Below, in pieces: positions 49,628 to 63,079 of a DNA stretch of 64,000 bases. The DNA is from Nectonema munidae (lineage: Eukaryota; Nematomorpha; Nectonematoida; Nectonematidae). The stretch spans positions 62,001-126,000 of the forward strand of contig JAUIRK010000150.1 in assembly GCA_030549495.1 (NCBI GenBank). The letters are read 5' to 3'. The notes under the pieces are model-generated. The model was not told the origin of the DNA. It did no database searches and worked only from the letters and a program-made list of their open reading frames with translations. The translations under genes and the position numbers were made by a program. The first letter of the stretch is position 1; each line of letters starts with the position of its first letter.

Positions 49628-52600
49628 CTGTAAACAAAAATTGAAATAATGACAAAGATTGGCAACCCATTAACTACCAATGGGATACCAGTATCCCAAG
49701 AAGTAAATCGTCTGCTTAATATTTATAATTGATTATTATCTAACTATCTATCGATTCAAATCACTAATTAATTTACAAACTAAATAATAATTGGCCTGAT
49801 AACATATTCTATAGTTTTTCTAAAAGTATTAAAACTTTCTAATTTGATTATTATCAGATTCATTTATTGTTAACTTTTCATATTACGAAAGAGACCCTTT
49901 CAACAGTGTCTTCGTTCATAGAGACATTATGGGGTCAATCCCCCATCCTCTTCTCGCCCTCCCCCTTTAAAATCTTTAATCCTTTCTATTCCAAATTTAA
50001 ATATGAGAAACTTACGGTAGTATATATTGATGCCTCTCATAACAATATTGATTGAATGATATCTCCAATATCCCATCTGATTTTATTTACATTTCTGCAT
50101 TTATCGGCAATGCAGTAGATTGCAACAAACCCAATTTAAAAGTAATACTCTTAATAATGTGTATGTATACACTTTTTGTGATGAAATGTAATAGAATATT
50201 TTCCCAAATCAATTCCAGAATAAGTACTTAAGTAATGCCAAATATATTTTAGACTGAATATATTAAGTAAAGTCTCACAATTTGCAACATCATATTGCAC
50301 ACTCCCCCTTCGTTTCCAAAAAGTATAAGAATTCATTGAAAAGATGAGATTTGAATGAAGCATTTTTTTTCAAACCTTTAAATCAAAAGTAACTTCAATA
50401 TTAAAATATTCACTCAACTACGAAAAAGTAAAAAAGAAAAGAGAAACTTTGTGTCAATATCAAGGTTCGAGAAGTGTGAAATATCCATAATTTTTCAATC
50501 AATCAATTTTTTTGCACGAATCATAGTAAAAGAAAGATGAGTGTGTTAAAATAGCTATTGAGAGGCGTGGTTTCCCCTTGTGCCATAGCAGTCTGTAGCA
50601 CTCATAATGATTTATTATGTATTGAAGAACCTGCAGGATTTAAGATTTGCGTTGTGAGAAGGTCTCCCTGGTCCTTTTCTTGTATTGTCCTTTTTCCTCC
50701 ATTTGGCTCTTCTGTTTTGGAACCAGACCTTAAACAAAATTTAAGGCGGTTTTGACATGGAGAGAAAAATTGCTCTTGTTTTTTTCCACCCCATCATTCA
50801 CACAGCCTTTAAAAGGAACTTTTTAAATCGCCATTTTCAAAAATGTAATTTTTTTAATTTATCCTCAATTTTAAAATATAAAGTTTTTTTTATAAATTTC
50901 AAAATTTTTTCATAGTAAAAACATTTTATAAAAATTAATTCTAAAATTTTTCTTAAAAATGAAGTACAAAAAAGTTTTTCCCTAATTAAATTAGGAAACA
51001 AGTTTCTCCATATAACAACACTAATCAGTTAGATAAGTCTACTGACAGGCGCAGTGGGCCCCGCGCTTCTCATTTTTCATTTTGATGATATATTGTATGA
51101 TTTCGCTAAATGCAAGGTTCGCAAAGTAAACTTACTTTGATCGTCATTTTGTGTGAATAAGTAATAAAACAAATCCTTTTCTTTTTTTCAAAATCTTATT
51201 TCTCACTTTTAATCTTTTTTCCTACCCACACTGGGCCCCGCTAAATCTATTTTGCATAGGGCCCCGCGAACACTAGGACCGGCTAGTCTACTGAATTAGC
51301 TCAATTAAAATATAGCTCTATGTTCTATTTAAAATAGAAAAGAATACTTTGTCATTAAAGTTTAAGGATAAATAATATTCAACTTTATCGAAGATGGAAA
51401 TACTTTTACTTCTATAAATTTGTTCAAGCTAGTACACTATTTTTAATACAAAATGAGGCTATTTTTGTAAAATATGAGAAATTATTTCAAACTTACTAAA
51501 AAGTTTTGGCAAAAAATAATTGTTTGACACCACATATTCCACAATTAGTGTTCTGTAAGTCCGAATATTCTTTTAACGAATGAATATATATATAATTGTG
51601 TTCTTGCGATCTTAAAGCAATTTTATACATTTCAGGGGTCGTTCCTTAAATTTGTCAATAATATTAGATATTCAAAGAAAGACGTACTATGACAAAGTTT
51701 AACTGGAAAACGAGAAATTTTATATAATCTTTTGCATATATGCCACATAATTAATCAAAGGTTTTAAGACATTTTGGAAATTTTTCCAAAAGCACCATTT
51801 TGGAAGTGAATCAAGTCTCTTACAAGCAAGTATTATTTCGTAACTGTTGATTGTAAATTGAGTGTGCGCGGAGTAAATTTAATATGACGTCAATATTTGT
51901 AAAACTTTACAACCTTACCCAAACTCCAAAAATTTGATTATAACTAAGCAAAGTGTGTTTACATATATAGCTGATACTGATTTCACTATTTAGCAGTATA
52001 TTCCATTCTCATAAGCAGAAAAGGACAGACCAAATGTCCTCCTGTCCTGTGATAATTGATTCATGAAATCGCATTCTTCTTGTGAATTCGGCGTGGACAT
52101 CATTTGCAAGGCATTTATTTATTTGGCTGAAGTGTGTGCACGCCACACACACTCACTCACTCACTCTCTGGTCTAGAGCTACTCCATTTTTGGCGGGAAA
52201 GAGGAATGGTGTTGTTGGTGTTGTTGATGATTTTTTGATTTTGTCATCTCAGAATTGAATTATTGTTACTTATTAATTTGTGTTTACGCTTGTTTGCATT
52301 TTCTCTTTTATATACTGATGTTTACTTTGATCATAATGATGGCGAGTAGTATGCTAAGAGAAAAAACAATTAAAGCTCTTTCGCTGCACTTATTCCGCTC
52401 TAATGAATATTTAATTACAGGTGGTTGTGACAATTACTGCTGGTGCCAACACAATTTAAGTATTATTTAATTACATCCTAAATTTTCCTTCAAGAATATT
52501 TTTAGAATTGGTTGAATCTATCACGTCCACATATAAATCATAGATTGAAGTATTTTGACTTGAGCAAACTTGAGCTAAAATCTTAGAAAGGCACCAACCC

Positions 52601-55600
52601 CATGTAAAAAATCATTTTAAATGTTCATTTTTAAAAATAATTGCAAACATTTATTTCTATACTCTTCATTCCAAAGTCCTTCTAGAAAAAAGACAAATGC
52701 CCAACCTTCTACACTAAGTTCGTTTACACAACTGCCTATTTTTTGTCGTTTACAAAATTTATTTCAAACTTTCCAACTTCAAAAATGAGCACCTCCAGTC
52801 GATTCATGAAAAAATTTCAAAGCTTTTGCTTTAAAAAGAAATTAAAAGAATGAATTATTTGAGCATTAAAACGTTGTTTGTTGATCAAAGAATAAAGATT
52901 GAATCTCGTATGTCTAACTACTACCCCCCCCCCCCAAATACCTTTTCTGCCCTCCCCCCCCCCCCCCCCCAAATACTAATTATTTTATTTCCAATATGCT
53001 TGCCCTAAATTCTTTGCATGCCCCCCCCCCCCCCCAACTTCCATTTTTTGGCTACGCCACTGTCTCAAAGGCTGTTCTCACTTTATCTAAACTTTTATAT
53101 TACTACAAGAAAAGTGTTGCTATTGAGAAGTAGAGTATAGCGTATTATCTTTTTGTATTATGAAGAAACTTTTTGCAATTATATCCCACACTTTTTACAA
53201 ATTTCACATTCAAAGTATAAGTTTCACGTTGTTTATTTTTTTGCGCGAAAGAACCAAGACTGTTGTTAAATAAATGAATACTGAAAGTGTTATATTTTGT
53301 AGCGCGATTTTAATTTTGTACAACTTTAAGTGGGCCAAGAAATAGAAAAGTTTGAGAAACATTTGGTCTAACAACACATCACGTTCTTTGTTTCTTTCTA
53401 AATTCGGAATGTTTGGGATTCGCCCTTTCCGAATTAGTCATTCATATTTTAATAAAAAAACCATAATTTGCTTACTCCATTCCTCTCAGTATAAACTTGA
53501 TCCGAACTAAAATTCAATCGCAGATGTCAGTTTAACACTAAAAGTACAACAAAAAAATTATCGCACATTAGAATTTGTAAGTTAATTTTCAGATGTACTG
53601 ATTCTACTGGGTGTAGACAATTTTTGAAATATTTCTTTTAAACTTATTGTTTTAGACTTATTAGTTCTTCTTCTTTTATGAAACTTTAATTTCCCAAACC
53701 TTCGAGAAGCTCAGTTTTTGAAAATCATTGATTAACGAAGGTCTGAATTAGTGATTTCCGCTTTGTAGTCAACTGTATATAACGTTATAAAGCGAATATT
53801 TGTACATTTTAGACCGTGCTTAAATTGGATTAAGTCATAAGGGTTCAAGAAATGATTTTTAAATTGATTCATTAAGTTGAGCAAAATAATATACATTTTA
53901 TAATGGCATCTTTGAACTATGCCTTCTTTGATCACATTGAATGTTATAGTTTCTGGTCAAACTCTTTAAAACCTTTATTCCCGAGTTTGGCAAATTTATT
54001 TAAAAAGTTAGCGCGCTATAATAATATTTAAAAGGCATTCAAAAATTGTTAAAACTTTTCAAAATTGTTCCTTCTACTTTCACAAAAAAACTTCGACTCG
54101 CAACAGTTAGTTAACTATTTTGTAATCATTGATGTAAATCACTCATTCTCAACGATGAGTATGGAATGGCCTTCTGAAATCTAATGATTTTATATATTTA
54201 ATTTTACAAAAATCAATCTTTCAAATTTTTCTATCCTATTTTTTTTTTTTAATTTATTTAGAATAGAATCTCTATAAAAGATAACATAGAAGTGGAAATG
54301 TTGAACATATGATAACTATTTTTCATTTGAAGCAGAATCCATTTTATAACTATATATTAGATTTACGAAACAAAAAGATTAAAAGAATTTACTGAAAAAA
54401 GTGATATAACTAAAAAAAAAAGTTATTTAACTTTTAACCTAACTGACTAATTTCAACTTTTATTCCATAAAAATTTTCCACACCACGTTAATTGGCAGAA
54501 TTATGTACTCTGACATTTTTTCTCAATAAGAAAACCCACATGGTAAAACATTTCTTCATGAAGTATCAGCGAGATAAAAATAGACTAAATTCTTTGAAAA
54601 TATTTTTATACTATAGTGGAGTATAGACCCTTAAATCAAAACTGTGAGTCCGCAATTCACCCATTTTCTTTCTCACACTTCCCAAAGAATCATGTCACTT
54701 TCCTCAAAGATCGCGTACACTCTCTACCAATTATGAACGCAAACTTTTCTTCAAATCTTTCACAATTGACAGCGTGATTATTTCGGTGAAAAAAGCAAAT
54801 TTTCAAAAATGCGGATATTTTCTTTAATGCAATTTGGCAAATCTTTTGGAAAATTAAATTTAGTACACGATATACATATATTTATCTGTGTATATTATCT
54901 GATATATAAATATATACATATAAGGGGAAACTACGTATAATTGATAAGTTGATCTACGTATAATTTCGATAAGAAATAAATAGGGAGACATATGTGGCTA
55001 AAATTATTTTGTTAAGATGTGTTACAATTATTTTGCTAATTTAACCAGCTCTTTATCGATGTCTAAATTGCAATGTGATATTACATCTTAGTGTTGGAGA
55101 AGTTGAAGTTAGTGTTTCACAAATTTTGTTATTGTCAAGAACTATAATACCATTTTGGTAAATACATTTTCACCAGATGTAGCTTAAATGTAATGCATAG
55201 GATACTTTATTTTTCCAGTTATCGATGTCAATCTTGTTTGGTTTGTTGACGAATTCTCATATTTCCAATTTGTTTAAGGTTTTAAAGCTTCTGCGTTCCT
55301 CTACACTCTCTGCAGGAACAATAACCCTGAATGGGTTTTAACAAATTTCATTTATACGTTATTTGTTATGAATAATGAAATTAGTTCAAAGTTAATTTAG
55401 CAAACTCAGGAGAGGAGTTACACAAAGAAGAAGGAAACAGAAAAAAATCTCTACCGCAAACTTCTTCCATAAAATTTGATCAAAATTAAGAAATATGTAT
55501 CGATGAGCAAAATGTTTGCGTATTTTAAAGAATATATATGCTTATTGATTACTTGGATTCGCGATTCAATCAGCTCCAATCGTAAGGCCAATCTCTCTCG

Positions 55601-55725
55601 CATGCTGACGTCAGGGTAGTGCGTTGTTAGGAAAACTTTTTCCAGTTCGTTTATTTGCCACGTACTAAAATTCGTTCGTGTTCTTTTGCGTTTTTCAATA
55701 AACATAAATAGCTCATTGCAATTCG
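49285..55725 (-). CDS. UNC4/Uncx-type paired-like homeobox transcription factor; N-terminal exon(s) not found
   Basis: Three exons on the minus strand (55725-55553, 50728-50631, 49627-49285) encode a Q50 paired-like homeodomain and the complete C-terminus. The homeodomain starts [20 protein letters not shown], continues [14 protein letters not shown] and ends [15 protein letters not shown]. It is followed by [11 protein letters not shown] and [13 protein letters not shown], the diagnostic UNC4 extension (vertebrate Uncx: NTKKGPGRPAHN ... CSGEPMD). UNC4 proteins are nuclear repressors that specify neuron or somite subtypes. The first intron splits the homeodomain between residues 46 and 47, the classical paired-like position. 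Phases agree throughout. AATAAA follows the stop by about 40 bp (TTTATT near 49239 on +). The remaining 5' part should lie beyond 55725. Confidence 0.92.
50631..50728 (-). CDS. UNC4-like exon: homeodomain helix 3 and UNC4 extension
   Basis: Acceptor TTTTGTTTAAG, donor TGCAG|GTTCTT; 98 bp, phase 0 in, phase 2 out. Encodes [20 protein letters not shown] and [12 protein letters not shown]. Glutamine is at homeodomain position 50. Confidence 0.95.
51046..51286. mobile_element. hAT-type MITE in the UNC4 intron
   Basis: Perfect 8-bp flanks TCTACTGA (51038-51045 and 51287-51294). GC-rich ends carry GGGCCCCGCG on both sides (GTGGGCCCCGCGC near the left end, AGGGCCCCGCGAACAC near the right), and the left end is CAGGCGCAG. 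241 bp, non-coding. Confidence 0.85.
51295..52914. other. UNC4 intron, non-coding
   Basis: No exon recognised. A less AT-rich patch at 52060-52230 (including ACTC repeats and CCATTTTTGGCGGGAAAG, an E2F-like TTTGGCGGG) could be a conserved regulatory segment, but nothing here proves it. Confidence 0.35.
52915..53062 (-). mobile_element. MITE with CAGTGGCGTAGCCA ends, copy 2 (reverse orientation)
   Basis: The right side reads GGCTACGCCACTG, and the interior (CAATATGCTTGCCCTAAATT) is the reverse complement of the copy at 26505-26646. Three long C tracts are present. The opposite terminal repeat is missing. Confidence 0.8.
53063..55552. other. UNC4 intron, AT-rich
   Basis: No exon or element recognised beyond short AT runs. 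Confidence 0.4.
55553..55725 (-). CDS. UNC4-like exon: homeodomain residues up to 46
   Basis: The acceptor TTGAATTTTAG lies just above 55725, giving phase 1 in; the donor CAA|GTAATC gives phase 0 out. Residues [20 protein letters not shown] lead into helix 1. An in-frame ATG lies seven residues before the basic start, but a paired-like protein starting there would lack any N-terminal region, so an upstream exon is likely. Confidence 0.9.
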
Positions 55726-57614
55726 CTAAAATTCAATGAGGAAAAAATGTGTACGAAGGAAAATTAATATATTTTTTCATTTTTATATTATACATGGAGA
55801 ACAGAGATCAAACTCTTTTCTAACTAAATCTAAAAGTTGGAGCAAATACCCCTAACTTCATTTCTGTTCCACTCATTTTTTTAATTGACGTGAAAAATTT
55901 TGACATACATGTGTATCATCTTTAATATCGCAAGATATCCTTTTTCAATTTTTAAAAAATAATAATAATTGATCATATTTTTTTTAATTAATAAATATTA
56001 TAATTTCACTTTGCATAATGTAGAAAAATAAATATATATAAAAAAAATTACAATTTATTTAACCTATCTTGATTCTAATGTGTCCACTTTGTCACAATTT
56101 TCAAGGAAGGTAGAAAGCAAAAATTAGTATCGTCATTATTTATGTAAAACCTGGCCTTAAATTTCCTCAGTTTCAAAGATCCCCAAAAATTTTAACATAG
56201 AAAGTCTTAACGCGCCATTTAGGATTATACAATATGCGCCACCCCTTTAGCCAAACTCCAAAATTGTAAATTAGTAAGTCTAATTACAGGAATGGGGTCA
56301 TTGTACAATTAATATTCTTAGACATTTTTAATTTTGTTTAAATTATTTCATCCGTTTTTTATATCAAAATAAAATGTAATAAAAAGGTTTTATGGTTATC
56401 ACAATATATAGATCAATAATGAGTGCTATAAATGTAAATTAAACACTTTGTTTTTTCCCATGAAAAATCTTAGTATGGGTGTAAAGGTGGTTAAGTCAAA
56501 ATAAAGCATACTTGATTGAAACACTGAATTCACAGATATCCCATATTTGATCCATTTTTTAAGTAACGAAAGAAAATGAAATTGATTTACTCATTCTTAG
56601 ATAGGAGATGTAAAGAGCGCCATTAAAATGAATTACTCGTGGCAAGTTGTATTTCAAATTATTATCATTATCAGAAATGTAAGAGTCTTTGCGTGCAAAA
56701 CAATTTTGAATTCCTCAGGGCCTTGAGTATAAGTTTTCGTTGTGAAAAGGACGCTTCCAATATCCCACACGCCATTGTGAACACAATTCTAGAGCAATCT
56801 TGCAATCCATCGTAAATTGAATAATTCAGTGAATTTGTGAATCAATTACTCTTTCTTTTCTCCATAACTTCCTGCATCCTCCTAGAACACACTTTTAACC
56901 CATTGAAAATGAAGTTAGTAAAGAAGTAAGACTTTCTAAACTCAACACATTTCCCTTAACTATCCCTAAAAAAATGTGGTAAGTAGTGCATAATTTTACT
57001 ACTTGGCAAAATTAGGTATATTTTATAGTAAATTCATTACCCTTTTCTACTATACCTCAAAGAATGTTTATGAGTTGAAACAGAAAATCTTACCATTTTA
57101 ATGTACTTTTTAAACAATATGAATAGTTTATTTTAGAATTTTCATCGCTTTGCTTAGTTAATTTTTGCAATCTCTTAATTAGTTTATTTGAACAAATTAA
57201 TATTAATTTTTAATACTTTCAAGGCTTATTTTATCGCGTATTAAGAAGAAGAAGAAGAAGATGAAGACGAGTTAATTCATTAATTCACAAGTAAAACGAG
57301 TATAATTTTCACAATGTACATTCCAACGTCACTTTGGAATAAGTAACTTTGTCAACATCATACAGATATATATAAAAAAAAATAATACTAAATCCTAAAA
57401 TGAGTAAAATAAAATTTTAAACAATATAGGTCATATTTTATCAAAATTAATAGCCACATAATGTAGCATATACGTTAAACAAAAAAACTGTGAGACTTGA
57501 AAAAGACTTTACCCCGCTTATATACGAATAGTTACACAAAACTTTGTAAAAAATAAAAATAGTTTAGATTCAAAGTTTTTAATAAATACTACGTTCTAGT
57601 GTTTATACAATAAT
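55726..57614. other. Sequence upstream of the UNC4 homeodomain exon
   Basis: Probably intron. No N-terminal eh1 or other coding signature was seen. A GAA microsatellite lies at 57245-57262. Confidence 0.35.
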
Positions 57615-60600
57615 CAAGGCAAACACAAATATGATTATATTTTCAAAAAAATATGACTTTTTGAGTAAGAAATTATGACTTTTAGATAAAAAATATGACC
57701 TAAAATTTTCAATATGACATTATAATATTTATTGTTGGCTAGAGTTTAGGTGTTATTTGGAAAACGAGTTTCTTTCTTTTATTTCATTGAAAAAATAATT
57801 TATTCACAGTTATAAAAGTAAATCATATACTTAAAAATGTTATCGGAATTAAAATTTCGATCTTTTTGCAAAAATTTTTTGAGTTTTGAGAATGATCTTT
57901 CTATCTCAGAGCTATAGAAGCTGGGCAATTCTGCAAAAGTAGGTATCTTTCTGGACTTATCTCTTGGTTGGTCATTTCCATGTTGTCTTTTATCTGATTG
58001 CTATCAATTCTTTTCTTTATATATGGTATCAATTCACAGGAATCATTGTTAAAACTGAGTTTGTTGATAGCATTACTTGCCCCCAATACTAAAAGACAAT
58101 TTTTGTGAAACTGAAATCATTTCAATTATTTTGTCTGCATAATCTCTTTGAATTATTATCAATAAATCATATGATAAACTCTCAGACTGGAGGCTTTTTT
58201 TCGCGTTTTTCAAAAGAATACCCCCATTATCCTCCATTTCTTCTGCGATTCTCTTGACTTTGGGGAGATTTTTCTTTAACCAACTGCCCCATCTAGTTAC
58301 AACTGGTATAGGCGTATACCCAATTTCTGAAAAGCAAGAACGCCTTGTTCTATTTTTTATTGTGAGCGTCTTGAAACTCGATATCAAATTGTCAACCGCA
58401 GGAAAAAAACTTTTTATTTTAAGAGCACAATTATGAAGCAGATGAGAGAAGCACGTAAGATGGAAAAGATTCGGAAACATACCTTTAACATTCCTGAATG
58501 CTGGAGTATTATAACGAGCCGCATCAGTGATCAAAAGTAAAAAGTTTTCTTTGTTTATATCAAATTCTTTAATTCTTTTATCGTCAATGAAAAAAATAAG
58601 GTTTGTGCGTTCAAGTGGTTTTCAAATAATTTAGTTTTTATCAGGTATGTTTTTGTTGGTTCAACTAATCTAGCAACCAAATGGTTAGCAAAAATTTGGT
58701 TTGAAATGATTGTTTCATCAATCATCAAATAAACATCATGATTCTGTAAAATATTCTTGATACTTTGTAGTTTTTCTTCTGCCAAACATGAAACCATTTT
58801 TCGACAATAGGAAACAGAAGGAACTTGTTTCTCCAAACTATCAAAAAAGGAAATGATACTGGAATGACACAATTTGTGTGCAGGGGTATGTTAGCTTTTA
58901 GAAAGGCTGTGATTAAATTTTTGTTAAATTCTTCTAAAGTTAAGTTTGAAAAGTTTTCAATAGAAGAGTTTTGAGACAAAATTTTCAGTTTTTGTTGATG
59001 TTTCTGACCAAAAGCCCTGTGCTGGTCAACAAAAATTTTTTTTTCATGTTTAACATCCATTGAACAAAGTTTACAGTATAATTTGTTTTGTGAAAGCCAA
59101 AATTCATTAGGATATTTTGAAACAATGATTGAAATTTTAGAAAAAGAACTTTTAGAAACATTAGGCATTTAAAAATGGAATAAAAGCAATAAAAAAAGCA
59201 ATTAATTAGCCTACAATTAAAAATGAATAAAAGATATTAAGAAATAAAATAAAAAGTTAAAAATTAAAAGTAAATTCAACTTAAGTAAATGTAAATTTTC
59301 TAAAAATTATAAATAGCGATATAAATATTTTTTTACTAATTTTTAGTTTCTAAAAACGAAATTAATTTTTTAATTGTGTTTGTAAACATGAAACTAAATT
59401 TTTTTGCTTAGACTAAGTTTTTTAACACAAAACATATAGAGATCATTCTTATTTTTGTGATTAGATTTTAAATATCTCTTTTTATGTAAAAAGTGGTACA
59501 CATGTAAAAAACTGAAATGAATAATTCTAAAGACTTAATCAAAATATTGGTTTTTTTAAAAAGTATTTATTTTTTAAACACTTTTTAAACACAAAATTGG
59601 CTACACTTACACACCTTGAAAAGTTATTTAATATCTATAGACCCTTTTCACATTGTTTAATCTTATGAAAATAATTTTTTTTAATTTAATTAACCTAACT
59701 AAAAATGAAAGATAAAGTAAAGAACTATAAATGGCAGGTATCTTTAATCATTCTTACTTATAGATGGATCAGTTTAATTAGTTCAAACTAAAAAACATGG
59801 CTTGGATTTAATAAGGTTTACTTAATGAAACCTCGATATAGGAAGTTTTTTGTATATAAGAGGTGAAACTATAAAAGTTACAATAAAGAGGATAAATTTT
59901 GTGTAAATTCTATTATAATAATATTAAGCTTCAAGCTTTTAATCTTTAGAATGTACGGTACTATCTAGTATAACATTTTCTGCTCAACAAATTAAATTGT
60001 TTGTGCCCTTAGACTTGCAAGTACTTTCTCGACATTAAATAAGTTTCAACTTCTATCTCTTATGTTTATGAAAAATATTAATATAATTTGTGTCTAAGTT
60101 GATTTTAAGTACACATTCCCTCATATCTCTATACCTTTGCTATAATTTTTACGAAAACTATATAACTGCATATATTGAGAAATATTTAAAATTTTGCATT
60201 TTAAAAGGGCAATAAATAAAAGACTTGTATAATATAATAAATTCTTGAATCAAAAATTAGGGGGCATTTTTCCTAATTTTTATTCCGGGCATTTTTCGGG
60301 CAGCAATTTTTCTTACAAGCATAAATAACACCATACATTTAGTTATCAATAAATTGTTTTTCAGCCCAAAAAATTATAACAAATGAATAATGGTATTTAT
60401 TCCTTCGTAACTGTAACTTGAAATATGTCTTCAACAATATGTAAAAAAAAGAATTGTGTTATTAGAGGTTTTTATTGTGAATTATCATTACAACAAGTTT
60501 ACAAACTAGGAAAAAATAACATAGCCTAGAAAATATAACTTTTATGCCTTAACGTCAAAAATATGACTTTTTATGAACTAAAAAAGTATAATGAATTGCT

Positions 60601-60690
60601 TCCGGGGTCTCAAAAAGTCGAGATATTTTGTCAAAACTTTCTCTGCTTCAATATTTTCAAATATAACTTTTATGACTTATATCTGCCCTG
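57615..60690 (-). mobile_element. hAT transposon (CGGBP1-like group), nearly full-length fossil
   Basis: Ends CAAGGCAAACACAAAT and, in reverse complement, CAGGGCAGATATAAGT form degraded terminal repeats. The flanks ACAATAAT and ATAATAAT agree at 7 of 8. On the minus strand, 59168-58725 gives a BED-like finger (KLYCKLCSMDVKHEKK...DQHRAFGQKHQQK). 58872-58555 has YLMIDETIIS with the first catalytic aspartate. 58534-58073 has MITDAARYN, HLTCFSHLLHNC and VTRWGSWL. At least two frameshifts separate these pieces. Subterminal AATATGACTTTTT motifs occur on both sides (57650-57720, 60560-60575), as in other hAT elements that bind transposase there. Confidence 0.82.
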
Positions 60691-61179
60691 ATAATAATGA
60701 TATAAAAAAATTATATAAAAAAAATGATATATATAAGACTTACAAGCTCGATAGAAAAATTATAAATATACGCTATATGTTATATAATTAAGAATTCAAA
60801 AACAAGAAGTTAAGTATACAATGTACTGTGCTAAGAGAAATAACACGAATAACAATGAGATGTTTGACATTTTAATGAGTATTTTTCAATATACTCCTTT
60901 TTAACCAACTCAGATGTATGTATTCCAATAAATGCGCACTACTATTCCAAAAATTTGATAACTTAATTGTCTGGTATTGGGTAAAAATGGTGAAACATTT
61001 ATAGTGCAAGTCATATTTGCAATCGACTAAATTGAAATGTAAAAATTCCTCAAATACATTGGACTGATAAACCATTAAAAAGTTTAAATACAAACATTGC
61101 CAAATCATATTTATATATAGGTCCTAAATTTTTAATATGTTGGAGGCAAGAAATAAGTTGCTATAATTGACATATATAT

Positions 61180-62690
61180 TTAGCGTTGTAAATTTATCTG
61201 ACGGCTTTTTTGAGAGTTCTCCAAAGTTAAAAGATTACAATTTCCGCTGAATAATATACAATAATTGACATATGTTAGAAAAAAGGAATTATATAATAAT
61301 TTTTTTATATTAATAAGGAGTGAACTTCTAATAGCTTTTAAAATTGCAATCACTCTAGAAAGCTTCTTTGCATTCAAATGTGAAATATGATTTTTCCAAG
61401 TTAATTCATTATCTATTATTAAACCTAACAATTGAATATTGTCATACAACTTCAAACAATAAACTAAATGTTTTCAGGTTTATCTGATTATTATTCATTG
61501 AAAAAAGCAGAAACTTTGACTTATTTTATTGATTATCATCCCATTTTTTGATACCCAGTCAAATAAATTTTGAAATTCTTTCTGGATAATTTTTTCAATG
61601 CATTTTATTTCAGAAGGAAAAAATGGCAAATTAATTGTCAGATCGTCTGCAAAGCTAAAATAGCTTAAATTATAGGATTAGTATAATACAAATCATTAGT
61701 GAATATTAAAAAATGGAAAAGGCCTAAAATGGATCCTTGGGGAACACCAGCAGTTATATTTTGTTTATCAGATAGAATTTTTTTTTTTAACATGGTGTTT
61801 CATGCAAGGGAAGTAGAAACTTCCATATCTGCACTGATGAACTTTTTATGATAAGTCGATGGCATGGCCGGGATTCGAACCCAAAGGCTTTGGATCCGTA
61901 GGCGACGCCTCTACCTATCAGCCCACAACCCCTTAAAACTGAATATCTTCTACCAATACTTGCTGTTGTCGGGACTCAAGATATGATTTCATGAATAAGC
62001 ATGCTCTTTTTTGAAAGCCATACCGACTTAACTTTTGCAGTAAAAAAGCCTATGAGGAATTAAATCAAATGTCTTGGAAAAATCTATAAAAGCAGTTAAA
62101 ACGTAATAACATGCTGAATATATATCAATAATTTGATGTATTAGCCAAAGATAAACGAGATTGAGTGATAAGAAATTTTCTAAAACCGAATTGGAAGTCA
62201 TATAGTAAGTCATTTGAAGTGAAGAATAACTCATTTGTTTGAAAAGTAATTTCTCAAATATTTTAGAGAGAGTTGGAATTATGGAAACAGGTCAAAAGTT
62301 GTCGATATTGAACTTATCGCCATTTTTGAAGATGGGATGTTCTTTATTAAGCTTGAACATGTCAGGATAAATAGAAAATTCGAGGCAAGATGTTTATCAC
62401 TAATTTGAAATGGTACATTGAAATCCCATATACATTAGATCTTTTATTAGGTTGAAAAGAATCTACGACTTGTAAGACATCTTGGTGAGAAGACTTAACA
62501 AAATCAAATTCAAGTTCAACATCTTTCAAAAAATTAAAGCTATCGTCATTTTGATATGAAGGGTGAATATTTCTTGTGAACTTATTATTAAAGGGATTAG
62601 AAAGCTCATTTGGTTGATCAATCAGCTTCTCTTCCTAATCGCGTATACAATTTTAAAACAAAAAGATCTTTGGGTATAAAAATTTTAGAT
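61180..62690 (-). mobile_element. CR1/Jockey-like LINE fragment, copy 2
   Basis: On the minus strand: a pre-RT region near 62640-62430, KIFEKLLFKQM near 62250, AFIDFSKTFDLIPHRLF (62060-62110), GVPQGSILGPFPFF near 61710-61750, and the thumb region LLGLIIDNELTWKNHISHL (61455-61380). It is closely related to the + copy at 14665-15655 but extends further on both sides. A SINE interrupts it. Confidence 0.88.
61779..61940 (-). repeat. tRNA-derived SINE, family 2, inserted in the LINE
   Basis: The reverse complement starts GGGGTTGTGGGCTGATAGGT, includes the B-box GGGTTCGAATCCCGG and ends in a poly(A) tail (T run at 61779-61788 on +). GAAT flanks both sides. Comparing with the uninterrupted LINE copy shows the insertion falls in the AGATATTTTATCTG region. 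The head differs from family 1. Confidence 0.85.
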
Positions 62691-63079
62691 GTGAATATCA
62701 GATAAATAATAATCATTGAGCACAAATGACTGAAGCTTTAAATAAAATAAATTTAATTATATTGAACTCATCTCTTTAAGGACAGGTTATTTTAGGTTCG
62801 CTAAAACGTTATATTTATTGCGCGTTTTAATATTAAAAATTAAATGAAGGATAAATGGTCCATCTTGAAAACTTGCGGCGCCATTTTACAAAAACTTTAC
62901 ATCTTTGCAATCCCGATAATTGACAAAAGCCATATTTTTTAAATTATGACCGATCTAAAAACAAACTGAATATTGGCTGAGATATCACCAATTCCTAAAA
63001 TATTGCTAACGTCACAGTTACACCATTCTCCATGTATGAATCAGAGATCCATATTTGTATATGACAAACACATATGTTG

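Noticed and set aside
61850-61925. Functional tRNA gene
   Set aside because: B-box is good, but the acceptor stem does not pair and the copy has a poly(A) tail and target duplication, so it is a SINE head.
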